From DATBQN01 sp963799925 (GTDB lineage Bacteria; Acidobacteriota; Thermoanaerobaculia; Multivoradales; UBA5704), in the NCBI GenBank assembly GCA_963799925.1, contig CAWCYZ010000001.1, positions 372,001-436,000 on the forward strand: a stretch of DNA of 64,000 nucleotides. Reading direction: 5' to 3'. The notes under the pieces are model-generated. The model worked only from the letters and a program-made list of their open reading frames with translations, was not told the DNA's origin and did no database searches. This document shows positions 34,138-44,333 of this stretch, piece by piece (positions within the stretch are counted from its first letter, which is position 1; every line of letters starts with the position of its first letter). The position numbers and the translations under genes are program-made.

Positions 34138-35754
34138 TCAGCTCCGCAGCCGGAAGATCAGATAGTACGGATCGGCGTAGACGAGCTCCGTCCGGCGGTC
34201 GCGCGCCAGCTCGCCCGCCAGGGCCGCGAAGACCGGCATCCGCCAGACCGTCACCCAGCGGCAGCCGAAGCGGCGGGCGATCGCCGGCACCGGGTCGGCG
34301 TCGCGGCCCAGGGCCGCGTCGACGTAGGCGCGGAAGGCGCCGCGGTCCTCGGCGTAGAAGAAGACCGGGTCGAGCGCGACGAGCGACTGGAGCTGCGGCG
34401 CCGCGTAGAACAGCGGCGCCGAGTCGCCCCACTGGGCGGTGAACACCCGCTCGCCGGGGCGGCCGTTGGCGGCGAGCCAGCGCGCCATCTCGAGCGGCTG
34501 GGAGACGCCGTAGCCCTGCGACTGGAGGACGGCGAAGCTCCACAGGCCGCCGGCGAGGACGGCGCCGGCGCCGGCGAGCGCTCCCCAGCCGCGGAGGAGC
34601 GGCGGGCTGCCCTGCCGCTCGCGCTCGGCGAGCGTCAAGGCGAAGGCGAGGAGGCCCAGAGGCGCGCCGATCTCGAACAGGCGCTGGAAGAGGACGGCGC
34701 CCAGGGCGAGGAAGCCGGCGGCGAGGACGGCCGTGGTGACCGTGGCGCGGGTGCGCAGGCGCGGCTCGCGGACGAGGAGGGCCCACGCCGCCGCCGGAGC
34801 GAGGAACGCCGTCCATTGGAGCGCCAGCGGCCCGAGGCCGAGCGGCGTGAGCTCCGCCCCGGTCACCGCCGCGAGCGCCGCGTTGCCGGCGCCGGTCGAC
34901 TGGAACGGCACGACGACGTTCTGCAGGTAGGCGAGCCGGAAGTTCTGCGGGAAGTTGGGATGGGCGAGCTGGCCGGCGAGCCAGCCCGCGGCGGTCCACA
35001 GGAGCGGGCCGAAGACCATGCGGCGGCCGTCCGCCGCGGCGCTCTCCGGCGGCTGGCCGCCCGGCCCGTCCGGCCCATCGGCGGATACGAGCCGGCCGGC
35101 GGCGCCCCACAGCGCCGCGAACGGCATGGCGATCCAGCCGCCGGTGTGGGCGAGGCCGAAGAGCGCGGCGGCGAGCGCCAGGGCCCAGGGGCGGGCGCGG
35201 CCGAGGAGGAGCGCCAGGAAGAGCAGCGCGAAGGCGATCAGCCAGGCGTGCGGCCGGCACATGGCGAAGCGGTAGGCGAAGAGCGGGCCGAGGAGGGCGA
35301 GCCCCCAGACGAAGCGGTGCGGGCGCGGCACGCGGAGGCGGACCAGCGCCCAGGCGAAGGAGGCGACGACGAAGACCTGGCCGAGGAGGGTGCCGAGGAG
35401 GCCCGCCGTGGCGAGCGGCAGGCGGGCGAAGGGCATCAGCCCGACATGGAAGAGGATCTCCTTGTCGGCGTAGTGGCGGGCGAGGACCGAGAACGGCGTC
35501 CACGGAAAGCTCCGCAGGGGAAAGTGCCGGGTGAGCTCGCGCGCGACGCCCAGGTGGTAGTACTCGTCGTAGGACCACGGGTCGGGCGCCGCGAAGCGCG
35601 GCAGGGCATAGAAGAGGACCGCCGCCGCCGCGGCGAGGGCGAGCCAGGACGTCGAGCGCCACGGAGACGCGGGGGCAGGAGGGGCCGCCGCCGCCGGCGT
35701 GCCGCCGGCTCCCTTCCGGCCGCGGGCTTCCTGCCGCCGCGCGCGCCGGCTCAG
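34138..35754 (-). CDS. Multi-pass membrane protein, GT-C glycosyltransferase-like
   Basis: About 530 residues with 10 or more membrane helices. After the first helix comes PDPWSYDEYYHLGVARELTR, an acidic first-loop motif as in STT3-like and other GT-C enzymes, then HYADKEILFHVGLMPFARL. A soluble C-terminal domain ends VYADPYYLIFRLRS. No ATG/GTG/TTG exists upstream of 35436 in this frame, yet the coding pattern continues to about 35754. A CTG there overlaps the TGA of the preceding gene and follows GGGAGAG, so I suggest a CTG start. Donor and acceptor are unknown. Confidence 0.6.
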   Translation of the reverse strand: MSRRARRQEARGRKGAGGTPAAAAPPAPASPWRSTSWLALAAAAAVLFYALPRFAAPDPWSYDEYYHLGVARELTRHFPLRSFPWTPFSVLARHYADKEILFHVGLMPFARLPLATAGLLGTLLGQVFVVASFAWALVRLRVPRPHRFVWGLALLGPLFAYRFAMCRPHAWLIAFALLFLALLLGRARPWALALAAALFGLAHTGGWIAMPFAALWGAAGRLVSADGPDGPGGQPPESAAADGRRMVFGPLLWTAAGWLAGQLAHPNFPQNFRLAYLQNVVVPFQSTGAGNAALAAVTGAELTPLGLGPLALQWTAFLAPAAAWALLVREPRLRTRATVTTAVLAAGFLALGAVLFQRLFEIGAPLGLLAFALTLAERERQGSPPLLRGWGALAGAGAVLAGGLWSFAVLQSQGYGVSQPLEMARWLAANGRPGERVFTAQWGDSAPLFYAAPQLQSLVALDPVFFYAEDRGAFRAYVDAALGRDADPVPAIARRFGCRWVTVWRMPVFAALAGELARDRRTELVYADPYYLIFRLRS

Positions 35755-36029
35755 GCGCTCTCCCGCCGGCCGAGGGAGAGGACGGCGGAGCAGACCGCCA
35801 GCCAGGGGAGCGCGGCGAGCCAGACGAGCGCCGCCTCGCGCAGCGGCCCGAGCGACTCCTCCGACTCGCGGGGGATCAGGAACCGCGCCGGCCAGTCGAG
35901 GACCAGCACCCAGCGCCAGGCGAGCCGGTCGTGGAAGTAGAGGGCGAGGAGCAGCGCGTTGACCACCGCCAGCACGACGAGGATCACGGTGAATCTGCGC
36001 CAGCGGATGGCGGGCTTTCCGATCGACAT
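35751..36029 (-). CDS. Small two-helix membrane protein
   Basis: 92 residues: a basic N-terminus (MSIGKPAIRWRRF), helix VILVVLAVVNALLLALYF, an amphipathic middle and a second helix AALVWLAALPWLAVCSAVLS. Function not recognised. It lies 13 bp after the DinB gene and its stop overlaps the likely start of the GT-C-like gene, consistent with one transcript. Confidence 0.7.
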   Translation of the reverse strand: MSIGKPAIRWRRFTVILVVLAVVNALLLALYFHDRLAWRWVLVLDWPARFLIPRESEESLGPLREAALVWLAALPWLAVCSAVLSLGRRESA

Positions 36030-36042
36030 CGTGCGCCTCGTC

Positions 36043-36582
36043 CTACGGTGGGGTCCCGGCTGGCAAGGAGGCCGCCGCGGCCGCGGCGCGCTCGATGCAG
36101 AAGTAGACGAAGTCGGTCTGCGGGGCGGCGTAGCCCATCTGGCGGAGCATGGTGGTGAGCTGGCCGCGGTGGTAGGTCGAATGGTTGACGAGCTGCATCA
36201 CCGGCTGCCAGAGGGGCAGGGCGAAGGCCTCGCCGCGGGTGTTGGCGTAGCGGATGTCGGCTTTGAGCTGCTCGTCGGTGACGGCGGCGAGGAAGAACTC
36301 CGTCTCGGCCGCGGTCTCGGCGAAGCCGGCGGCGAGGGCCGCGAAGCCGGGGAAGTCGGCGATCCCCGGCACGCGCTCGAGCGACCTCCCCGCGAAGCGC
36401 GAGAGCCACATCCGCTGCGCCCCGAGGACATGGGCGAAGGTCGCGAGGAGCGAGGGGAACGACGAGCCGGTGTCGCGCGTCAGGTCCTCCGGCCGCACCG
36501 CCTCGACCGCCGCGAGCATCCGCCGGTCGGCCCAGAGGGTGTAGAGCAGCAGGTCGCGCGCGTTCGAGGCCAGGTCGCCCAT
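36043..36582 (-). CDS. DinB-family metal-binding protein
   Basis: 179 residues of a four-helix DinB/YfiT bundle. Probable metal ligands are the His in LLATFAHVLGAQRMW and the two in VNHSTYHRGQLTTML. Members are thiol-dependent S-transferases or of unknown function. The gene starts 15 bp after the mutase stop, so it is co-transcribed with it. Confidence 0.88.
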   Translation of the reverse strand: MGDLASNARDLLLYTLWADRRMLAAVEAVRPEDLTRDTGSSFPSLLATFAHVLGAQRMWLSRFAGRSLERVPGIADFPGFAALAAGFAETAAETEFFLAAVTDEQLKADIRYANTRGEAFALPLWQPVMQLVNHSTYHRGQLTTMLRQMGYAAPQTDFVYFCIERAAAAAASLPAGTPP

Positions 36583-36597
36583 GGTCGGAGGGCGCGG

Positions 36598-38341
<1,744 letters not shown>

Positions 38342-38574
38342 GGGGCTCCTTTCTGCGGCGTGGCCCGGGGCGAGGCCTATGAGGCTGAGACAGCGGAGCG
38401 GCGAGCGAAGCGGCGCCCCGGATGGGCTTCGAGTATACCCGATGGTAGCTGTGCGAAACCCTCTGTATTGTCATCCTGAGCGAAGCGAAGGACCTGGGCG
38501 GGGGCAGACTCGAAGTCCAACGGATTCCGAGACTTGGACGTTCACACCTCCCAGGTCCTTCCATGAGAAGGCCA

Positions 38575-38817
38575 GAAAGCAAGCCGCCTTGGCGGCTCGC
38601 CGCTGAAGTCTGTGTCTACGAGCCGTCGCCAAGCTTCCATGCGCACTCTTCGAGGGCTCGTCAAAGGAGCCTGGTGCAGGGTGGAGTCCAGTCCGAACAG
38701 GTGCTGCTTTCTTCGCTCCGACCTCCCGAAGGGGTCAGGGACCTGTCGCAGTCGCCTGGACGGGGCGATGAGCTCGTAGTCATGACGTTCAAAGAACCTC
38801 AACCGATGTGCTGTTGC
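38575..38817 (-). ncRNA. Candidate bridge RNA of the IS1111-type element
   Basis: 243 bp downstream of the transposase without a gene; IS1111-group elements are known to encode their bridge RNA in this end. On the minus strand CAGGTCC (38745-38739) and AGCGAAG (38717-38711) flank a hairpin (GACC..GGTC around CTTCGG), with outer CTGC/GCAG pairing. CAGGTCC equals the left target half and AGCGAAG is the complement of the right half CTTCGCT. The limits of the RNA and its donor loop are not determined. Confidence 0.55.
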
Positions 38818-39897
38818 TTACCCAGAAACAGCCGCTGCCGCGGCACGGTTTGCCTGCCGCAGGGGATCGTAGATCTGAGCCGTGCGCCACAAGCTATGCA
38901 GCAGCACCGCCAGCTTACGGGCCACCGCGACGACCGCTCGTTTCTTCCCGGCCCGGCCTCCGCGTTGGGCCAGGGCCAGTCCGAAGCGTCGCAGGTCCGA
39001 GTCTTTGCCGAAGGGACCCAGGATGTACTGGGCGGAGCTGACCAGCAGGCGGCGCAGCAGGGCGTCGCCGCGCTTGCTGATGCCCAGTTGGCCCTCCCGC
39101 TCTCCGGATTGGTCGCTGCGCGGACTCAGCCCGACGAAGGGTCCTACCGATCGGCTCCGGGAGAATCGGCTCGCGGTCTCCAGCGTCACGACATAGGCCA
39201 GGGCCGTCAGCATTCCCACGCCGTTGACCTGACACAGTTGTTGGGTCTGCGGGTAGGTCTGCTCGCACAGACGCTTGACCTGGCGCTCATACTCGTGGAT
39301 CTGCTCGTTGAGGGTCTCCAACACCTGGAACAAGGGGGCCAGCGCCTCGCGCACGGCCTCGGGAACCTGCGCCAGGGCCTTGTGCGCGAACGCCGCGCTG
39401 GAGCACGAAGGCAGCCGCTCTCCCGTCGTCTTGACCACACCCCGCGCGTGGTTGATCAACGCCGTGCGGCTGCGCACCAGCGCGTCTCGCGAGCTCAACA
39501 CCGCTCGGTGCGCCTGCGCCTGCGCGCCCCGGTGCTGAATCGGCGACAACAGAGTCACGTCGGCTCGCGCCAGCCGAGCCAGCGACTCCGCGTCGACCCG
39601 ATCACACTTCTTCGTGTTCTTGAAGATCCAGTACACCTGGCGCGGATTGGCCACGATCACCTCGTGTCCCCAGCTCTCCAAGCTCTGGCTCGCCCAGCTC
39701 GAGTGCGTGCCGGCTTCCAGGGCCACTCGCAGTTTCCCCTTCCCTTCGAAGCGCTGGCTCAACCCTGCCCAAGTCGTCGAACAGCGAGAACGCTCAATCA
39801 CCTCGCCGGCCTCATTCAGCACGCACACCGCCGTGAAACGGTCCCCCAAATCCAATCCCACTGTCTGAAGCTCCTGCTTCTTGCTAAGCTCGCCCAC
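38818..39897 (-). CDS. IS110-family transposase (DEDD recombinase)
   Basis: 359 residues from the GTG at 39897, which has AAAGGAGAT 6 bases upstream; longer in-frame starts would run out of the element. The RuvC-like N-terminal domain shows TVGLDLGDRFTAVCVL, VALEAGTHSSWASQ and CDRVDAESLARLARAD, the acidic residues of the DEDD motif. The C-terminal Tnp20 domain has QVNGVGMLTALAYVVTLE and FVGLSPRSDQSGEREGQLGI, with a conserved Ser region. Uninterrupted, so probably active. Confidence 0.95.
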   Translation of the reverse strand: MGELSKKQELQTVGLDLGDRFTAVCVLNEAGEVIERSRCSTTWAGLSQRFEGKGKLRVALEAGTHSSWASQSLESWGHEVIVANPRQVYWIFKNTKKCDRVDAESLARLARADVTLLSPIQHRGAQAQAHRAVLSSRDALVRSRTALINHARGVVKTTGERLPSCSSAAFAHKALAQVPEAVREALAPLFQVLETLNEQIHEYERQVKRLCEQTYPQTQQLCQVNGVGMLTALAYVVTLETASRFSRSRSVGPFVGLSPRSDQSGEREGQLGISKRGDALLRRLLVSSAQYILGPFGKDSDLRRFGLALAQRGGRAGKKRAVVAVARKLAVLLHSLWRTAQIYDPLRQANRAAAAAVSG

Positions 39898-40100
39898 GGC
39901 CAATCTCCTTTCCGGGTCTCCGACCCGGTATCCCTTTGCAGCCCAATCTATGGGACTGCGCCGGGAGATTGGCCTTCTCATTCCATTCTTCGCTTCGCTC
40001 AGGATGACGATGGAAGGCATGAGCGCAGCGCGGTGGAGCACGCTTCGGTCGGTCTCGAACAATTCACCGACTCTGAGCGGCCAGGGCGCGGCGAGCGGCC

Positions 40101-42749
40101 CTACCGGCACCGGGCGTCGTAGGCGCCGGCGAGGAAGATGGCGTCGTCCGCCGGGAGGAGGGCGATCCGCCGCGCCGCGGCCGGCACCGCGGCGAGAGCG
40201 GCGCGGCGCTGGGGCGAGAACTGGCTGGCGTGCGCCGCGGCGTCGGCCTCCAGGTAAGGCCAGGTGGCGGCCGCGCCGGCGCTCCGCAGAGCCGGATCGG
40301 CGGGCTCGGCGATGCCGAAGTCGATGCCGCCGTCGGCCTCGACGCCGGCGCGGGTCTCGAGGTAGTAGAGCGGCGGCGCGGCGGCGCCCAGACCGGCGAG
40401 CGTCTCGCTCACCAGGAGGCCGACGGCGCGGTGGTCGGGGTGGCAGGTCGAGCCGTGCCGCGGGTCGAAGGTGACGATCGCCTGCGGCCGGACGCGGGCG
40501 ACGAAGGCGGCGAGAGTCGCCCGGAGCGCCGCCGCGTCGCCCTCGCCTCCCAGCGACGCCGCCCAGTTGGCGAGCACGGCGCGCAGGTCGCCGGCGGAGC
40601 CGTCGGCGAAGTCGCTCTGGGCGAGCTCGGCGCCGAAGAGCGCCGCGGCGGCCCGCATCTCGGCGCTGCGCACCGTGGCGACATCCGGCAGGCAGCCGCC
40701 GGGGAGCCCGCAGGCGCCGCGCTCGCCGCGGGTCGCGACGAGGAACGTGCAGCGCGCCCCCCGCTCGCCGCAGACCTCGCCGAGGAGCGGCGCCGCCAGC
40801 AGCTCGTCGTCCGGATGGGCGCCGATCCAGAGCACCCGCCCCAGGGCGAGCTGCTCAGCGAGCGCGCGGGGCTGGAGCGGCGCCGGCGAGCGCCAGGCCG
40901 AGCCCGCGAGGAGAGCGCCGAAGTCGACGGCGACCTCGGCGTCGAGGGCGCCGGCCCCCGGCGGAGCCTGGAGGGCGAAGGCGATCTCCCCCCGGCGCGC
41001 GCCGGGAGCCGCCGGACGCAGGAAGCCGATCGACGCCCGGCCGGCGAAGCCTGTGCAGAGGGTGCCCGCCGCCGGCGGACAGCGCGGCGCGAAGCGGAGC
41101 CGCCCGCCGGCGAGCCGCCCCGCATCGTCCCAGGAGATCTCGTCCAGGTAGGCGCCGATCCGCCCCGCCGCGCCGGCCGCGCCGCCGATGAACGCCTCGA
41201 CGGCATAGCCGTCGCCGGCGCGGAAGACGGCGGTCGTCACCGCCCCGGCGCCCGGCACCTCGACGCGCAGGAGCCGGACGAGGAGGGCGAGGACGTGGGC
41301 GTCGCGCGCCGCGAAGCCGGGATGGCACGCGCCGGCGAGCGGCGCGCCGGGGGCGACGGCGAGGCGCGGGGCTCCGGGGGCGGCGAGCCCGCCGCGGTTG
41401 AGGTCGAGGCTGGGGAGCGGCGGACGCGACGGGTCGCGCGGAAGCGCGAGCTCGTCCAGGTCGGCGGTGAAGGCGAGCCGCCGCTCGGGCTCGGCGGGGC
41501 CGCCGGCGAAGGCCAGCCCGGCGAAGCCGCCGGCGGTCAGGGAAAGGTTGACCCCGACCGGCTCGCCGCCCCGCCCGGCCGCCCCGCTCGGACGCAGCCG
41601 GCCGACGAGCTCCGCCAGCCGCGCCCGGTCGCAGGCGGCGTCGGCGGCGGCGATCGGGATCGCCGGCGCCGGTCCGAGGCTCGCCCGCGGCGGAGGATCG
41701 CTCGCCGCCGGCGGACGCCGCCACGGGGTGCCGGCGAGGAGATCCGCCCAGTCGACGGCACGGGCCGGGCTGCCGGGTTCCCCGGCCGTTCCCCCGCCGC
41801 CGACGGCGTAGCGCGCGGCGGACGGCGGAGCGCCGGCCCTGGCCGGCCGCACCAGGGCGAGCGTCGTGCGCACCGGCACCTCCGTGCAGCCGGGGCCGCC
41901 GGCCGCGGTCGCGGTCGCGCAGGACGGCGGGATCGGCGCCAGCGCCAGCGTGCCGCCGGCGAGCGCGCCCGTCGCGTCGTAGGTGACGGCGAGCCGGACG
42001 GCGAGCCGGCCGAGGGGCCTGCCGTCGCCCCCCAGCGGATAGGCGTTCAGGCGATAGACGTCGGGCGCGGCGTCGCGGAGGACCGCGATCTCCACCTCGT
42101 GCGCCCCGGCGGCCGCGGCGCGCGCGAGGCGGGCCAGGAGCTCCAGGACGTAGGCGTCGCGCGCTCCGAGCGGCGGATGGCAGGGTGCCGCGAAGTCCGC
42201 GATGCCGCGGCCGGAGCCGGCCGCCACCCCGGCGCCGCCGAGCGTGTCGTCGACGGCGAGGAGAGCCGCGGCGCCCGGCGCCGCGAGCCGGGTGGGATCG
42301 AAGACGAGCCGCAGCCGGCCGGGGTCGCGGGCGGGCACCGCATCGGACGCGGCCGAGCGGCGCACCAGGCGGAGGACGGGGAGCAGCGGTTGCGCCGGGT
42401 CCGCCGGCAGCTCGGCCGCGAGCTCCGCCGAGACGGCGAGCAGGCGCTCCGGTCCTCCCGCGGCACCGCCGTAGGCGAGGCCGGCGAAGCCGCCGCCCGG
42501 CGTCAGGGCGAGATTGAAACCCGCCGCCGATCCCCCACCTTGCATCGCGAGGCGGTCGAGGATCGCTTCGGCGCGCGCCTCGTCGCACGCCACCTGCTGG
42601 GCGGAGAGAGCGCCGGCGGCGGCGCTCTGGCCGCGGGCGGCGCCGCCCGACGAGAGGGCGAGCGCGACGAGCGCGACAGCCGGCAGGGCGCGTATCAGGG
42701 GCAACCTCCCAGGAGCGGCGCAACGCCGCGCCCTGGCGAGTATACGCAC
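40101..42749 (-). CDS. Secreted PIG-L/LmbE-family deacetylase with duplicated N-terminal region
   Basis: The C-terminal 250 residues form a zinc-dependent N-acetyl-sugar deacetylase-like domain: VLWIGAHPDDELLAAPLL (AHPDDE metal site) and STCHPDHRAVGLLV. Before it lie two copies of a 270-residue unit; compare GFNLALTPGGGFAGLAYGGA with GVNLSLTAGGFAGLAFAGG, each beginning with ACD.AR and containing a conserved CHP. A signal peptide (ALPAVALVALALSSGGAARG) is present. The GTG at 42749 overlaps a TATACT box, so the true start may be near 42697, after GGGAGG. Substrate unknown; probably a periplasmic or extracellular glycan. Confidence 0.88.
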   Translation of the reverse strand: MRILARARRCAAPGRLPLIRALPAVALVALALSSGGAARGQSAAAGALSAQQVACDEARAEAILDRLAMQGGGSAAGFNLALTPGGGFAGLAYGGAAGGPERLLAVSAELAAELPADPAQPLLPVLRLVRRSAASDAVPARDPGRLRLVFDPTRLAAPGAAALLAVDDTLGGAGVAAGSGRGIADFAAPCHPPLGARDAYVLELLARLARAAAAGAHEVEIAVLRDAAPDVYRLNAYPLGGDGRPLGRLAVRLAVTYDATGALAGGTLALAPIPPSCATATAAGGPGCTEVPVRTTLALVRPARAGAPPSAARYAVGGGGTAGEPGSPARAVDWADLLAGTPWRRPPAASDPPPRASLGPAPAIPIAAADAACDRARLAELVGRLRPSGAAGRGGEPVGVNLSLTAGGFAGLAFAGGPAEPERRLAFTADLDELALPRDPSRPPLPSLDLNRGGLAAPGAPRLAVAPGAPLAGACHPGFAARDAHVLALLVRLLRVEVPGAGAVTTAVFRAGDGYAVEAFIGGAAGAAGRIGAYLDEISWDDAGRLAGGRLRFAPRCPPAAGTLCTGFAGRASIGFLRPAAPGARRGEIAFALQAPPGAGALDAEVAVDFGALLAGSAWRSPAPLQPRALAEQLALGRVLWIGAHPDDELLAAPLLGEVCGERGARCTFLVATRGERGACGLPGGCLPDVATVRSAEMRAAAALFGAELAQSDFADGSAGDLRAVLANWAASLGGEGDAAALRATLAAFVARVRPQAIVTFDPRHGSTCHPDHRAVGLLVSETLAGLGAAAPPLYYLETRAGVEADGGIDFGIAEPADPALRSAGAAATWPYLEADAAAHASQFSPQRRAALAAVPAAARRIALLPADDAIFLAGAYDARCR

Positions 42750-42854
42750 GAGACCCCATGGACCGCCGATGGGCGGCGGCGGCGGCTCTCACGGTCGATC
42801 TTGGCAGGCCCCATGCATCGATGAAGATCGAGGTGCCGCCGGCGCTCCCGAGCC

Positions 42855-43112
42855 ATGTCCGAGCTGATCCACGAGATCCCCCACCCGTTCGTCGGCCCCG
42901 ACCGCGCGCTCTACACCGTGCGCGTCTGCGGTGCCGAGCGGGCGGACGGCACCTGGGCCGCCTGGCTCCAGTTCCATCCCGCCGGCGGCCCCATCCGCCG
43001 CACCGAGCGCGAGACCTCGCAGCCCAACCGCGACGCCCTCGTCTACTGGGCGACCGGGCTCGAGCCCGTCTATCTCGAAGGCGCCTTCGCCCGCTCGTAC
43101 GTCGAGCTGTAG
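42855..43112 (+). CDS. Small hypothetical protein
   Basis: 85 residues (PHPFVGPDRALYTVRVCGAE, DGTWAAWLQFHPAGG, ETSQPNRDALVYWATGLEP). The composition is that of a conserved cytosolic beta-rich protein. No ribosome site is evident. The TIR gene follows after 49 bp. Function unknown. Confidence 0.65.
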   Translation: MSELIHEIPHPFVGPDRALYTVRVCGAERADGTWAAWLQFHPAGGPIRRTERETSQPNRDALVYWATGLEPVYLEGAFARSYVEL

Positions 43113-43126
43113 CGGCCGCCCGCTTC

Positions 43127-43155
43127 TTGTTCCGTCAGAACACGGGGCCTATACT
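43127..43155 (+). promoter_or_regulatory. Promoter of the TIR gene, probably leaderless
   Basis: TTGTTC (43127-43132), 17 bp, TATACT (43150-43155); the ATG at 43162 follows after 6 bases and no ribosome site fits between. Confidence 0.55.
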
Positions 43156-43161
43156 CCGGGC

Positions 43162-43578
43162 ATGAGAGCTTTCGTCAGCTATGCCGAGGGCGATCGGGAA
43201 TGGGCTCGCGAGCTCCGGGCGCATCTCGCCAGGGTTGGCGTCGAGGCCTGGATCGACGCCGACGAGCTGCTGCCTGGCGACAATTGGCTCAAGCGGATCG
43301 GCAGCGCGCTCGAGAGCTCCGATGCCTTGCTCGTCCTGGTCTCTCCAGCGAGCGTGCAGTCGGAGTCCCTCCGCCGCGAGGTGCAGTTCGCGTTGGGCTC
43401 CGAGAAGTTCGAGCACCGCATCATCCCGGTGATCCTCGAGGCGGCCGACGGGATGCCTTGGATCCTCAACCGCTTCCCGTCGGTTTCCGGCCAGCCGGCA
43501 GAGGTCGCGCGGCAGGTGGCGGAGATCCTCCACTCGACGGTTCCAGCGGGCTCCTTGGACCTTGCCGGCGCCCGCTGA
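43162..43578 (+). CDS. Stand-alone TIR-domain protein
   Basis: 138 residues that are almost only a TIR domain: MRAFVSYAEGDREWARELRA (box 1), GVEAWIDADELLPGDNW, ALLVLVSPASVQSESLRREV, IPVILE. The Glu in SLRREVQFAL is at the position of the NADase catalytic Glu. Bacterial TIR proteins cleave NAD or make signalling nucleotides in defence, or act as effectors. No partner gene (Thoeris, argonaute, CBASS) is adjacent. The ATG at 43162 fits the promoter just upstream. Confidence 0.88.
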   Translation: MRAFVSYAEGDREWARELRAHLARVGVEAWIDADELLPGDNWLKRIGSALESSDALLVLVSPASVQSESLRREVQFALGSEKFEHRIIPVILEAADGMPWILNRFPSVSGQPAEVARQVAEILHSTVPAGSLDLAGAR

Positions 43579-43748
43579 GCTGTTCCTCTCCCATATAGCT
43601 GCTGCGGATCTGGAGCCTCGGCCTCATCGCCGGCTGAGGAGCCACATCGCGAGCGCGGCCGCCCGGAACGCCGCCGCCCCTGCCGCGGTCTAAGATCGCG
43701 CCGCCGGCGCTCGGATCCCCGAGCTCGACGCGGCGTCCCGAGGCGAAC

Positions 43749-44330
43749 ATGGCCCACGGCAGACTTTCGAGCTCGCTCATCTCCGGCGCCTTCCTGGGCG
43801 GCGCGGTCGCCTTCGCCTGGACGACGGTCTCCTGGCTCGTCCTCCCCTGGCACGCCGGCGCGCTGCTGGCGTTCCGCGACGAGGCGGCGGTGGCGCGGGT
43901 GGTCGCCGCGAACGCGCCGGAGGCCGGCGTCTACTTCCTCCCCAACCCGCCGCCGGCGCCGCCGGGCGCCGCCCCGGCCGCGGCCGAGGCGGCGCGCGAC
44001 GCGGCGCTCGCCCGCATGGAGCGCGGCCCCGTGCTCTTCACCGCGGTGCGGCCGCACGGCGCCGGCTCGGTCACCCGCGCCATGGTGACCGATGCCGTCA
44101 TCGAGATCCTCGGCGCCCTTCTCTTCACCTGGCTGCTGCTGCAGACCGCGGGGCTCTCCTACTGGCGGCGCGTCGCCTTCGTCACCACCGCGGCCCTGGC
44201 GGTCGCCGTCGTCGCCGCCCTCCCCGACTGGAACTGGCTGGGTTTCTCCGCCCGCTACACCGCGGTCGTGGCGACCGACATGGTCATCGCCTGGTTCTTC
44301 GCCGGCCTGGTGATCGCCCGGTTCACCTGA
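43749..44330 (+). CDS. Membrane protein of unknown function
   Basis: 193 residues: one N-terminal helix (ISGAFLGGAVAFAWTTVSWL), an external loop of about 75 residues rich in Pro/Ala, and three C-terminal helices (AVIEILGALLFTWLLL, VAFVTTAALAVAVVAAL, YTAVVATDMVIAWFFAGLVI). No motif is recognised. A weak GAGG lies upstream of the ATG. Confidence 0.75.
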   Translation: MAHGRLSSSLISGAFLGGAVAFAWTTVSWLVLPWHAGALLAFRDEAAVARVVAANAPEAGVYFLPNPPPAPPGAAPAAAEAARDAALARMERGPVLFTAVRPHGAGSVTRAMVTDAVIEILGALLFTWLLLQTAGLSYWRRVAFVTTAALAVAVVAALPDWNWLGFSARYTAVVATDMVIAWFFAGLVIARFT

Positions 44331-44333
44331 CCG

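Larger units (their letters stand above)
38558..39989 (-). mobile_element. IS110-family (IS1111-type) insertion sequence
   Basis: About 1.43 kb, with CT at both junctions (38558-38559 and 39988-39989). Subterminal 12-bp inverted repeats ATGAGAAGGCCA are at 38563-38574 and, inverted, 39970-39981. Such short subterminal repeats and a long non-coding end downstream of the transposase are typical of the IS1111 group. There is no target duplication beyond the core. Confidence 0.85.
38470..40008. repeat. REP-like long palindrome, split by the insertion sequence
   Basis: 38470-38498 and the reverse complement of the rejoined right arm (38549-38559 plus 39990-40008) form perfect 29-bp inverted arms containing GTCATCCTGAGCGAAGCGAA. 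About 50 bp lie between the arms. The insertion sequence interrupts the right arm; removing it restores the palindrome. Similar GAGCGAAGCGAAGGA palindromes are widespread interspersed repeats in bacterial genomes. Confidence 0.85.

Noticed and set aside
43162..43578. Thoeris or CBASS defence locus
   Set aside because: Only the TIR gene is present; no ThsA-like, cyclase or other effector gene adjoins.
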